NCBI GenBank assembly: GCA_030427885.1
Contig: JAUICM010000004.1
Span: 62,001 to 126,000, forward strand
Reading direction: 5' to 3'
Length of the DNA: 64,000 bases
Origin: Rhodothermia bacterium
GTDB taxonomy: Bacteria > Bacteroidota > Rhodothermia > Balneolales > Balneolaceae
In this document: positions 39,001 to 46,767 of the stretch, piece after piece
Position numbering within the stretch: the stretch's first letter is position 1
How the letters are laid out: each line of letters starts with the position of its first letter
Program-made: the position numbers and the translations under genes
Notes under the pieces: model-generated
Database searches by the model: none
Seen by the model: the letters and a program-made list of their open reading frames with translations, nothing else
What the model was told of the DNA's origin: nothing

Positions 39001-40362
39001 ATGTCTGACGTGATTAAGATCAAACGCGGCGTTGATATCAAACTTGTTGGGGAAGCGGAAAAGGTATTTGCTCCTGCAAAACAAGTAGAGACAATCGCTA
39101 TAAAACCAGATGATTTTCACGGGGTAAGATTGAAGCTTTCTGTTAAGGAAGGTGATGAAGTCAAAGCTGGTACCCCTCTGCTCTTCAATAAAGACAATGA
39201 ACAAGTAAAATTCTGCTCCCCTGTTAGTGGCGAAGTTGCACAGATCGTTCGTGGTGCAAAGCGAAGAATTCTCGAAGTTCGTGTATTAGCAGATAAAGAA
39301 ATTAACTATGAGGATTTCGGTGCAGCCGATCCGATCTCACTGGATCGTGAAGAGATCATAAATAAGCTGACTGCCTCAGGATGCTGGGCTTTCTTTAAGC
39401 AACGCCCTTATAATGTGGTTGCTAACCCTTCAGCTCAGCCGAAAGCTATATTTATTTCAGGATTTGATTCAGCCCCGCTCGCACCCGATCTGGGGCTTTT
39501 GCTTGATGGACAGGAAAAAGAGTTTCAGGCAGGGATCAACGCACTGGCTAAGTTAACACCTGGTCAGGTACATCTTGGGCTGAATGCTGATAAGGCAGCC
39601 GGAAGAACTCTTTCCGGAGTGAAGGGCGTAAAAGTTACAAAATATGCCGGGCCCCATCCCGCAGGACTGGTTGGAGTTCAGATAGCACAACTCGACCCAA
39701 TTAATAAGGGTGAGAAAGTGTGGACCATCAATCCGGAGCATGTGGTTATTATTGGTCGTCTGTTCCTCGAAGGTAAATTTGATGCAAGAATCAATATTGC
39801 AGTTACCGGCGCAGAAGTAAAAGAGGCGAAGTACCACTCAACAATAGTTGGGGCTCCGATCAAGAATTTTGTTGAGGGAAACACTTCAGACAAGAAAAAC
39901 AGGCTTATCAGCGGTAATGTTCTTACCGGCACAAAAGTAGATGCAGACGGATATCTGGGCATTTATGACCGTCAGGTTACTGTTATCGAAGAAGGTGAGG
40001 ATCCTGAGATGTTTGGGTGGTTGATACCAAAGCCTGACAAATTCAGCATCTCAAGAACGTTGCCATCCTGGTTCCAGCGTAAGATCGGGGAAGTGACCTA
40101 CAACCTGGACACGAACATGCATGGTGAACCCCGTGCGTTTGTAGTGACTGGCGAATATGAAAAAGTTTTCCCGTTTGATATTTATCCGGTTCAGCTGTTG
40201 AAAGCGATTATTACAAATGACATTGAGGCAATGGAGAACCTGGGTATATACGAGGTTGTTGAAGAAGACTTTGCACTATGTGAAGTAGTATGTACATCGA
40301 AGACAGATGTTCAGAAGTTGGTTCGCCAGGGGCTTGACCTGATGAAGGAAGAATTAGGCTAA
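39001..40362 (+). CDS. nqrA: Na+-translocating NADH-quinone reductase subunit A
   Basis: Cytoplasmic-side subunit of the Na+-NQR respiratory complex, with a role in quinone interaction. The opening IKIKRGVDIKLVGEAEK and the following lipoyl-like region (VKEGDEVKAGTPLLFNKD) are family features, as is GGRP-like GASP substitution in the middle. It has 453 aa, the usual length. It heads an uninterrupted six-gene operon nqrABCDEF with gaps of 2-26 bases. Confidence 0.97.
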   Translation: MSDVIKIKRGVDIKLVGEAEKVFAPAKQVETIAIKPDDFHGVRLKLSVKEGDEVKAGTPLLFNKDNEQVKFCSPVSGEVAQIVRGAKRRILEVRVLADKEINYEDFGAADPISLDREEIINKLTASGCWAFFKQRPYNVVANPSAQPKAIFISGFDSAPLAPDLGLLLDGQEKEFQAGINALAKLTPGQVHLGLNADKAAGRTLSGVKGVKVTKYAGPHPAGLVGVQIAQLDPINKGEKVWTINPEHVVIIGRLFLEGKFDARINIAVTGAEVKEAKYHSTIVGAPIKNFVEGNTSDKKNRLISGNVLTGTKVDADGYLGIYDRQVTVIEEGEDPEMFGWLIPKPDKFSISRTLPSWFQRKIGEVTYNLDTNMHGEPRAFVVTGEYEKVFPFDIYPVQLLKAIITNDIEAMENLGIYEVVEEDFALCEVVCTSKTDVQKLVRQGLDLMKEELG

Positions 40363-40376
40363 AGGGAATAGTAAGA

Positions 40377-41570
40377 ATGAAAGCACTACATAATTTTATT
40401 GAGTCAAAGCTAAAGCCCCCTTTTGATGAAGGCGGAAAGCTGCATAAATACTGGCCAGTATATGATGGTCTGTATACATTTTTGTTTGTACCGGGACACA
40501 CCGCTCACAGCGGAGCACACATTCGTGATGGTATTGACCTGAAAAGAACCATGAATACCGTGATCATGGCACTGGTTCCTACATTACTGTTTGGAATGTG
40601 GAACGTCGGATATCAGCATTATGGAGCATTAGGTATTGATGCTACATTCTTTGAGCAGTTCCTTTTCGGGGCGATCAAGGTGCTACCAATGGTAGTGGTA
40701 TCCTATGGTGTGGGTCTTGGTATCGAATTTCTGTTCTGTGTTATAAAAGGGCACAGTATTGAGGAAGGGTTCCTGGTTACAGGTATGTTGATCCCGCTCA
40801 TAATGCCCGTCGATCTGCCTCTATGGATGCTTGCTCTTTCAACTGCATTTGCGGTAGTGATCGGAAAGGAAGTGTTCGGCGGAACCGGAATGAATATTTT
40901 TAACCCGGCGCTATTGGCCCGGGCCTTTGCCTTCTTTGCATATCCTTCATTTATGTCAGGTGATTCTGTATGGATCAACACTTCAGTAAAAGAGGGTCAG
41001 GCAGTGGTTGATGGATTTTCAGGAGCTACTGCTCTTGGCGACCTGGCAACAACCGGAGCAACAAACTACTCTCCACTGGAAATGTTTCTAGGAACGATTC
41101 CCGGATCCGTAGGTGAGACTTCAGTTCTTTTGATCCTTTTAGGAGCAGGATTATTGATTTTCACAGGAATTGGGAGCTGGAAAATCATGCTTAGTGCTGT
41201 TGTCGGCGGAACCGTAATGGGATTAATATTCAACACATTTGCCCCCTACGCGCTTAGCCCGGAACAACAGGCATTTATGGCCGTTCCTTTCTGGCAGCAA
41301 CTAATGCTTGGGGGATTTGCATTCGGTGTGGTTTATATGGCAACGGATCCTGTTTCCGGCTCACAAACAGACACAGGAAAATGGATATATGGATTCCTGA
41401 TAGGATTCCTGGCGATCATGATCCGTGTATTCAACCCGGCATATCCGGAAGGGGTGATGCTCGCGATCTTGTTTATGAATACCATGGCGCCACTGATCGA
41501 TCATTATGTAATTCAGGCGAATATTAAAAAGCGTAAGAAACGTGCAGAACTTAAAACTGCAGGAGCATAA
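40377..41570 (+). CDS. nqrB: Na+-translocating NADH-quinone reductase subunit B
   Basis: Integral membrane subunit that carries covalently bound FMN and contributes to the Na+ path. The flavinylation motif DGFSGAT ends at Thr218, the residue expected to receive FMN from ApbE. About ten membrane helices, with ARAFAFFAYPSFMSGD and the RnfD-like GGTGMNIFNPALLARA segment. It has 397 aa. Confidence 0.97.
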   Translation: MKALHNFIESKLKPPFDEGGKLHKYWPVYDGLYTFLFVPGHTAHSGAHIRDGIDLKRTMNTVIMALVPTLLFGMWNVGYQHYGALGIDATFFEQFLFGAIKVLPMVVVSYGVGLGIEFLFCVIKGHSIEEGFLVTGMLIPLIMPVDLPLWMLALSTAFAVVIGKEVFGGTGMNIFNPALLARAFAFFAYPSFMSGDSVWINTSVKEGQAVVDGFSGATALGDLATTGATNYSPLEMFLGTIPGSVGETSVLLILLGAGLLIFTGIGSWKIMLSAVVGGTVMGLIFNTFAPYALSPEQQAFMAVPFWQQLMLGGFAFGVVYMATDPVSGSQTDTGKWIYGFLIGFLAIMIRVFNPAYPEGVMLAILFMNTMAPLIDHYVIQANIKKRKKRAELKTAGA

Positions 41571-41572
41571 TC

Positions 41573-42292
41573 ATGGATGTAAATAAGAATAGCTACACAT
41601 TTATATTTGCCTCTATCATGGTTGTAATTATTGCGGCCCTGCTTTCATTTGCGGCCACAACATTAAAGCCATTTCAGGACAGCAATATTGCACAGGAAAA
41701 GATGCAGAGCATACTCAGTTCCATTGAAGTGGAAGCTACCCGTGAAGAAGCCGCAAGTCTTTACCCTGAGTATGTTAAAGAAGAGCTTGTACTGACCGAT
41801 AATAAAGTTCAGGATGGAGTAGAGGCTTTTGGTGTGGATATGCTAAAAGAAGTTCGAAAGCCCGTACTCGAGCGTCAGGCTCCTCTGTACGTAGCCCAGA
41901 AAGATGGCGAAACCTATTATGTAATTCCTTTACAGGGAACAGGGCTTTGGGGACCGATCTGGGGATACATCTCAATTGAAAGTGATCTTTCCACAGTACA
42001 TGGAGCTGTATTCGATCACAGAGGGGAAACACCTGGACTGGGAGCAGAGATCACAACAGATGGTTTTGAGCAGCAATTCAAGGGTAAAAAGATCCTGGAT
42101 GACAATGGGAACCTGATTGGGATAGATGTAAGAAAGGGGGATGCATCCTCTGCAAACGAAGTTGATGGCATAAGCGGTGGTACTATCACCTCCGATGGAG
42201 TTGAGCGAATGATCGCTGATTGTCTGAAGGCTTATATCCCGTTTTTGAAAGAGTATTCAAGTTCGCAAACCACGACAAGTTCTGAACTGTAA
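41573..42292 (+). CDS. nqrC: Na+-translocating NADH-quinone reductase subunit C
   Basis: One N-terminal membrane helix (residues 8-30) and a periplasmic FMN-binding domain. The flavinylation motif is DGISGGTIT with Thr204 as acceptor; the usual Ala of SGAT is Gly here. GLWGPIWGYI and GETPGLGAEI are further family segments. It has 239 aa. It starts two bases after nqrB. Confidence 0.96.
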   Translation: MDVNKNSYTFIFASIMVVIIAALLSFAATTLKPFQDSNIAQEKMQSILSSIEVEATREEAASLYPEYVKEELVLTDNKVQDGVEAFGVDMLKEVRKPVLERQAPLYVAQKDGETYYVIPLQGTGLWGPIWGYISIESDLSTVHGAVFDHRGETPGLGAEITTDGFEQQFKGKKILDDNGNLIGIDVRKGDASSANEVDGISGGTITSDGVERMIADCLKAYIPFLKEYSSSQTTTSSEL

Positions 42293-42310
42293 GGTTTAAA
42301 TTTCAACATT

Positions 42311-43006
42311 ATGGCAGAAGTTTTAGAAAAAGAAGTAGTAGAAGAAAAAGTTGAGAAGAAGGCTAGTGAGCCCCTTTTCAGCAAGAAGAACAGAAAGCTG
42401 ATCAGCGATCCGTTCAATGACAATAACCCGATCACCGTTCAGGTACTGGGTATTTGTTCTGCATTGGCGATCACGGTTAAACTGTATCCCGCTATTGTAA
42501 TGGCGATATCAGTAATGTTTGTGGTAGCTGCGGGTAACGTGATCATCTCAATAATGAGGAATCTGATCCCAAACCGTATTCGTATCATCGTTCAGTTGGT
42601 GGTAGTTGCAGCTTTGGTAGTACTTGTAGATCAGGTCTTGAAAGCATTTGTATATGATATCTCGAAAGAACTTTCGGTATTTGTTGGTCTTATCATCACC
42701 AACTGTATCATCATGGGCCGGCTTGAGGCATTTGCACTTGGCAATACCCCATGGAAATCATTTCTGGATGGTTTAGGTAACGCATTTGGTTATGGTGTGA
42801 TCCTGATCATAGTAGCCTTCTTCCGGGAGCTATTCGGATCTGGCGAACTGCTGGGAATGCGAATCATCCCAGACAGCTGGTATATCGCTAATGGAGGGTT
42901 CTATAGTAACAACGGATTTATGTTACTTCCACCAATGGCACTTATCACCGTAGGGATCATTATTTGGGTGCAGCGCTCCAGAAACACAAAACTGATCGAG
43001 GAGTAA
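42311..43006 (+). CDS. nqrD: Na+-translocating NADH-quinone reductase subunit D
   Basis: Six-helix membrane subunit (RnfE/NqrD family) that forms, with NqrE, the intramembrane iron-sulfur site. The conserved Cys in ITNCIIMGRLEAFA is present, as is a second in LGICSALAIT. A charged N-terminal extension of about 35 residues (MAEVLEKEVVEEKVEKKA) precedes the first helix and is unusual in length. It has 231 aa. Confidence 0.96.
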   Translation: MAEVLEKEVVEEKVEKKASEPLFSKKNRKLISDPFNDNNPITVQVLGICSALAITVKLYPAIVMAISVMFVVAAGNVIISIMRNLIPNRIRIIVQLVVVAALVVLVDQVLKAFVYDISKELSVFVGLIITNCIIMGRLEAFALGNTPWKSFLDGLGNAFGYGVILIIVAFFRELFGSGELLGMRIIPDSWYIANGGFYSNNGFMLLPPMALITVGIIIWVQRSRNTKLIEE

Positions 43007-43012
43007 TCAACA

Positions 43013-43630
43013 ATGCAAGAGCTTATTAATTTATTTGTAAAATCTATTTTTGTTGAGAATATGATCTTTGCCTATTTCTTAGGCATGTGTTCATATCTCG
43101 CCGTTTCTAAAAAAGTATCTACCGCCGTAGGACTTGGAGCAGCAGTTATATTTGTGCTTTCAATTACAGTGCCGGTAAACTATTTATTACAGAACTATGT
43201 ACTTAAGGAAGGCGCGTTAACATGGATAAGTACTGAGTTTGCAGCGGTGGATCTGAGTTTCCTCTCATTCATTCTCTTTATCGCAGTGATCGCATCTATG
43301 GTACAGCTGGTGGAAATGATCGTAGAGAAATTTGCTCCGGCCCTGTACAACTCCCTGGGTATTTTCCTTCCGCTTATTGCGGTGAATTGTGCCATTCTTG
43401 GTGGGTCACTTTTTATGCAGGAAAGAAATTTCACTACAATCAGTGAAGCAGGTGTATATGGTTTTGGAAGTGGAATAGGTTGGTTTTTGGCAATCGTGGC
43501 AATTGCAGCGATCCGCGAAAAGATCCAGTATTCTAATGTCCCGGCTCCGCTTAAAGGCTTGGGGATTACATTTATTGTAACTGGCTTGATGGGTATCGCC
43601 TTCATGTCGTTCATGGGAATCAAGTTATAA
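43013..43630 (+). CDS. nqrE: Na+-translocating NADH-quinone reductase subunit E
   Basis: Six-helix membrane subunit, partner of NqrD. Conserved Cys in [14 protein letters not shown] and [13 protein letters not shown] are placed as ligands of the shared 2Fe-2S centre. The opening [23 protein letters not shown] is diagnostic. It has 205 aa. It starts seven bases after nqrD. Confidence 0.97.
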   Translation: MQELINLFVKSIFVENMIFAYFLGMCSYLAVSKKVSTAVGLGAAVIFVLSITVPVNYLLQNYVLKEGALTWISTEFAAVDLSFLSFILFIAVIASMVQLVEMIVEKFAPALYNSLGIFLPLIAVNCAILGGSLFMQERNFTTISEAGVYGFGSGIGWFLAIVAIAAIREKIQYSNVPAPLKGLGITFIVTGLMGIAFMSFMGIKL

Positions 43631-43656
43631 TCATTTAGCAAGAAGAGTTTTAAACA

Positions 43657-44970
43657 ATGATATTAGCAGCAACTACTTTGATCGTTATTACCAGTATTAT
43701 CGTTTTTCTAACGATGGTCCTGCTATTGGTGTCTATTCTTTTGGGAGCGAAATCCGTTCTGGCTCCGTCTGGTCCGGTTAAGATCAAGATCAATGGTGAG
43801 AAAGAAATAGAAGTGGATTCCGGAGGAACTCTGTTGAGCACCCTCGGTAATAACAAGATATTCTTACCATCAGCCTGTGGGGGAGGAGGAACATGTATCC
43901 AGTGTACCTGCCAGGTATTGAGCGGTGGTGGTGGGATCCTTCCTACTGAAACACCTCACTTTACCAGAAAAGAGCAGGAGAATAACTGGAGACTTGGTTG
44001 CCAGGTTAAGGTAAAAGAAGACATGGAGATCAAGATACCTGAAGAGGTATTTGGGATCAAAAAGTGGGAAGCTAAAGTAGTTTCAAACTATAACGTTGCA
44101 TCCTTCATTAAAGAATTTATCGTTGAGATTCCGGAGGATATGGACTACAAAGCAGGTGGCTATATCCAGATCGAGATTCCGGAATGTACGGTTGACTACA
44201 AAGACATTGACATTACAGCTCATCCTAAAGAGCATCCAGGCGAGCCAGACAAGTTCCAGCTTGAGTGGGATAAATTTGGACTTTGGGATCTCAAGATGGT
44301 AAACGACGAATTAGTAGAACGTGCATATTCTATGGCCAGCTATCCTGCAGAAGGACGCAAGATCATGTTGAATGTTCGTGTGGCTACTCCGCCATGGGAT
44401 CGTTCAAAAAATGGCTGGATGGATGTAAATCCAGGTATAGCTTCTTCCTATATTTTCTCAAGAAAACCAGGGGATACCGTAACTATTTCAGGTCCTTATG
44501 GTGAGTTCTTCATTAATGAGAAGTCAGAATCTGAGATGCTGTATATCGGTGGTGGTGCCGGAATGGCTCCGATGCGTTCGCACTTATATCACCTTTTCAA
44601 AACCCTCGAAACAGGACGTAAAGTAACCTACTGGTATGGTGGCCGTTCCAAACGAGAGTTGTTCTATCTGGATCACTTCCGGGAACTGGAAGAGAAATTC
44701 GACAACTTTAAATTCTACGTTGTTCTTTCTGAGCCTTTGGAAGAAGATAACTGGGTAGAAAAGAAAGATACAGATGATGAAGAAGGTGATGGATTCCTCG
44801 GATTTGTTCACCAGGCAGTTATTGATCAATACCTGAGTAAACATCCTGAACCGGAAGAGATCGAGTTCTATTTCTGCGGACCTCCGCTGATGAACCAGGC
44901 GGTTCTCAAAATGTGCGACGAATGGGGCGTACCTGAAGAGAACGTTTCCTTCGATGATTTCGGAGGCTAA
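43657..44970 (+). CDS. nqrF: Na+-translocating NADH-quinone reductase subunit F (NADH-oxidising)
   Basis: Electron entry subunit. One N-terminal helix (residues 5-30) is followed by a ferredoxin domain with Cys74, Cys80, Cys83 and Cys115 binding 2Fe-2S, a spacing typical of NqrF. The FAD domain has the motif RAYSMASYP, and the NADH domain ends in FYFCGPPLMNQAVLKM and the C-terminal FDDFGG. It has 437 aa. It is the last gene of the operon and ends at a strong terminator. Confidence 0.97.
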   Translation: MILAATTLIVITSIIVFLTMVLLLVSILLGAKSVLAPSGPVKIKINGEKEIEVDSGGTLLSTLGNNKIFLPSACGGGGTCIQCTCQVLSGGGGILPTETPHFTRKEQENNWRLGCQVKVKEDMEIKIPEEVFGIKKWEAKVVSNYNVASFIKEFIVEIPEDMDYKAGGYIQIEIPECTVDYKDIDITAHPKEHPGEPDKFQLEWDKFGLWDLKMVNDELVERAYSMASYPAEGRKIMLNVRVATPPWDRSKNGWMDVNPGIASSYIFSRKPGDTVTISGPYGEFFINEKSESEMLYIGGGAGMAPMRSHLYHLFKTLETGRKVTYWYGGRSKRELFYLDHFRELEEKFDNFKFYVVLSEPLEEDNWVEKKDTDDEEGDGFLGFVHQAVIDQYLSKHPEPEEIEFYFCGPPLMNQAVLKMCDEWGVPEENVSFDDFGG

Positions 44971-44976
44971 AATTTT

Positions 44977-45012
44977 AAAAGCCCTGCATACTTCAATATG
45001 CAGGGCTTTTTT
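44977..45012 (+). terminator. terminator of the nqr operon
   Basis: AAAAGCCCTGCATA, a six-base loop, TATGCAGGGCTTTTTT. Confidence 0.9.
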
Positions 45013-45107
45013 GTGCCACAGATTTTTCTGGTCCGGGGAAAGCCAACTCTTGAGAGGGGTGTAAAGGGTGTGTACATTATGGGAATAAATTTCTGAGCTC
45101 TAACCAA

Positions 45108-46115
45108 ATGAAACATAGATTTTTCTTAGCAACCGCTCTGCTGCTTATCATATCCTGCACCGGGGACAAAGAACCGGTTATGGTAGAGAATTCAGGAAGA
45201 GCACAGGGATCCACATATCAGATCAAATACATCACCGACAAAGGGCGGAATTATTCGGAAGAAATAGAACGGATATTCAGAGAGATCGATCTTTCGATGA
45301 GTACATATATCCCGGAATCTGAAATTTCAGCATTGAACAAAGGTGGAGTTTGGGTAGAAATAGATCCCATGTTTCAGAAGGTACTTCAGCGTTCAATCGA
45401 AATAGCAGAAGAAACAAATGGTGATTTCGATCCTACGGTTGGCCCGCTGGTGGCACTTTGGGGGTTTGGCTTCGAAAAGGTTCGGGGCGATGTGGGTCCG
45501 GATAGAATAGCTAAAGTAAAAGCAAAAACCGGATTCAGGAAAATAGAACAGAAAGATAGCAAAGCGAGAATACCCGAAGGATTTTCGATCGATTTTAATG
45601 CTATAGCACAGGGATTTACGGTAGATCATATTGCTGAATACCTGGAATCGCAGGGTATTCAGAGTTATATGGTTGAAGTAGGTGGTGAGGTAAGAACGAA
45701 AGGAAAGAATGCAAAAGGAAAGATATGGACCATCGGTGTTGATAAACCCCAAAGTACCATCGATAGGGAAGAAAGATTTCAGTTTATACTCGAGTTGAAT
45801 AATGCAGCACTGGCCACCTCAGGTAACTACCGTAAATTCTGGGTAGATGAGGAAACGGGGCTCAAATACTCTCACACAATCGACCCACACACAGGTGTAC
45901 CGGCCAGAAACCGATTATTGAGCGCTTCTTTGGTCGCTCCCGAAACAATGGATGCAGATGCTTATGCAACAGTATGTATGGTTCGGGGCCTGGAAGGATG
46001 TAAGGAGTTACTGGGCAGTAAGCCGGATCTGGAAGGCTATCTGGTGTTCACCGATGAAGATGGTGAATGGCAAACCTTTATCTCAGAAGGGTTTCAGTCT
46101 TACATAGTTGACTGA
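45108..46115 (+). CDS. apbE: FAD:protein FMN transferase (ApbE)
   Basis: Periplasmic lipoprotein (lipobox ending at Cys17, LLIISC) that attaches FMN to Thr in NqrB and NqrC. Family segments: AQGSTYQIKY near residue 33, DLSMSTYIPESEIS, FDPTVGPLVALWGFG, DFNAIAQGFTVDHIA, VEVGGEVRTKG and ATSGNYRKFW. The metal-site region SHTIDPHTG and the AxxMDADAYAT motif close the domain. It has 335 aa. It lies directly after the nqr terminator, so it is functionally linked but separately transcribed. Confidence 0.96.
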   Translation: MKHRFFLATALLLIISCTGDKEPVMVENSGRAQGSTYQIKYITDKGRNYSEEIERIFREIDLSMSTYIPESEISALNKGGVWVEIDPMFQKVLQRSIEIAEETNGDFDPTVGPLVALWGFGFEKVRGDVGPDRIAKVKAKTGFRKIEQKDSKARIPEGFSIDFNAIAQGFTVDHIAEYLESQGIQSYMVEVGGEVRTKGKNAKGKIWTIGVDKPQSTIDREERFQFILELNNAALATSGNYRKFWVDEETGLKYSHTIDPHTGVPARNRLLSASLVAPETMDADAYATVCMVRGLEGCKELLGSKPDLEGYLVFTDEDGEWQTFISEGFQSYIVD

Positions 46116-46144
46116 AAAAGGAATAGCTTAAGGGAAGAGAAATC

Positions 46145-46387
46145 TCAGGCAACGAATGGGGTAAATTCCTCGTCAGCTCTTTTCTGTGAGTCACTTTTAC
46201 ACTTCTCATCTGGTCTGGCACCACAAAAGCTACAGGCTTCTCCCTCTTTATTCAGAAATGGACTGTTACTTGCACAGGTACCGGCAAACTCGCCATTCTT
46301 TTTAACCAGAATTTTGATAGCAATACCTGCAAAACCAATGCCGATCAATACAATGCCAAGTCCGAGTGTAATTAAAAAAGTATTCAT
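46145..46387 (-). CDS. small membrane cysteine protein, possible NqrM-type Na+-NQR maturation factor
   Basis: 80 aa with one N-terminal membrane helix (residues 3-25) followed by four Cys (38, 52, 55 and 63) in GTCASNSPFLNKEGEACSFCGARPDEKC. Vibrio NqrM is a similarly small one-helix protein with four Cys, encoded next to apbE and needed to build the NqrD/NqrE iron site. The size, topology, Cys count and place next to apbE fit that role here. The Cys spacing is not the same, so I infer the function and do not claim clear homology. It is convergent with apbE, with a 29-base gap. Confidence 0.6.
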   Translation of the reverse strand: MNTFLITLGLGIVLIGIGFAGIAIKILVKKNGEFAGTCASNSPFLNKEGEACSFCGARPDEKCKSDSQKRADEEFTPFVA

Positions 46388-46485
46388 GATAGTCTCCCTT
46401 CAAATAGATACTAAAGATCGTGATTTAATGAGCTAACATCAATGAAATGAATACAAATTCAGATGCTTATGATCGATACAATTAC

Positions 46486-46493
46486 TATATTTG
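46486..46493 (+). promoter_or_regulatory. -7 promoter element of tRNA-Arg
   Basis: TATATTTG matches TAnnTTTG and lies 11 bases before the tRNA, as for tRNA-Asp earlier in the window. Confidence 0.55.
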
Positions 46494-46504
46494 GCGTCCA
46501 TTTT

Positions 46505-46581
46505 GCGCCCGTAGCTCAACTGGATAGAGTACCAGGTTTCGGCCCTGGGGGTTGGGGGTTCGAACCCCTCCGGGCGTACCA
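46505..46581 (+). tRNA. tRNA-Arg (anticodon TCG), likely island attachment gene
   Basis: The acceptor GCGCCCG pairs with CGGGCGT (a G1-U72 wobble). D-stem GCTC/GAGT, anticodon stem CCAGG/CCTGG and loop TTTCGGC give anticodon TCG. The T-arm is GGGGGTTCGAACCCCTC (one G-U), the discriminator is A, and CCA is encoded (46579-46581). The gene marks the boundary between core chromosome and the A/T-rich accessory island. Confidence 0.95.
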
Positions 46582-46588
46582 TCTAAGG

Positions 46589-46627
46589 AAGCCAAGTGTA
46601 ACAAAATGTTATGCTTGGCTTTTTTAT
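46589..46627 (+). terminator. terminator after tRNA-Arg
   Basis: AAGCCAAG(TGTAAC), an AAAA loop, (TGTTAT)GCTTGGCTT, then a T-run. Confidence 0.8.
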
Positions 46628-46635
46628 TTTCGTGC

Positions 46636-46658
46636 AATTGTACAGTTTTTGTACAATT
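46636..46658. repeat. 9-bp inverted repeat at the island left end
   Basis: AATTGTACA, five bases, TGTACAATT: perfect arms, 55 bases after the tRNA. It could be a recombinase or regulator binding site. No second copy was found in the window. Confidence 0.4.
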
Positions 46659-46767
46659 TCTATAAGATAGTGAGGTTATTGTAAGTGTCAACAAAAAAGG
46701 GTTATAGCAAACTTAAACAACAGGATATATGGAGTTATCCAATAAGCAGATAGTTTGACAAACAATT

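Noticed and set aside
46463-46684. 73-aa frame spanning tRNA-Arg
   Set aside because: It reads through the tRNA gene and its terminator.
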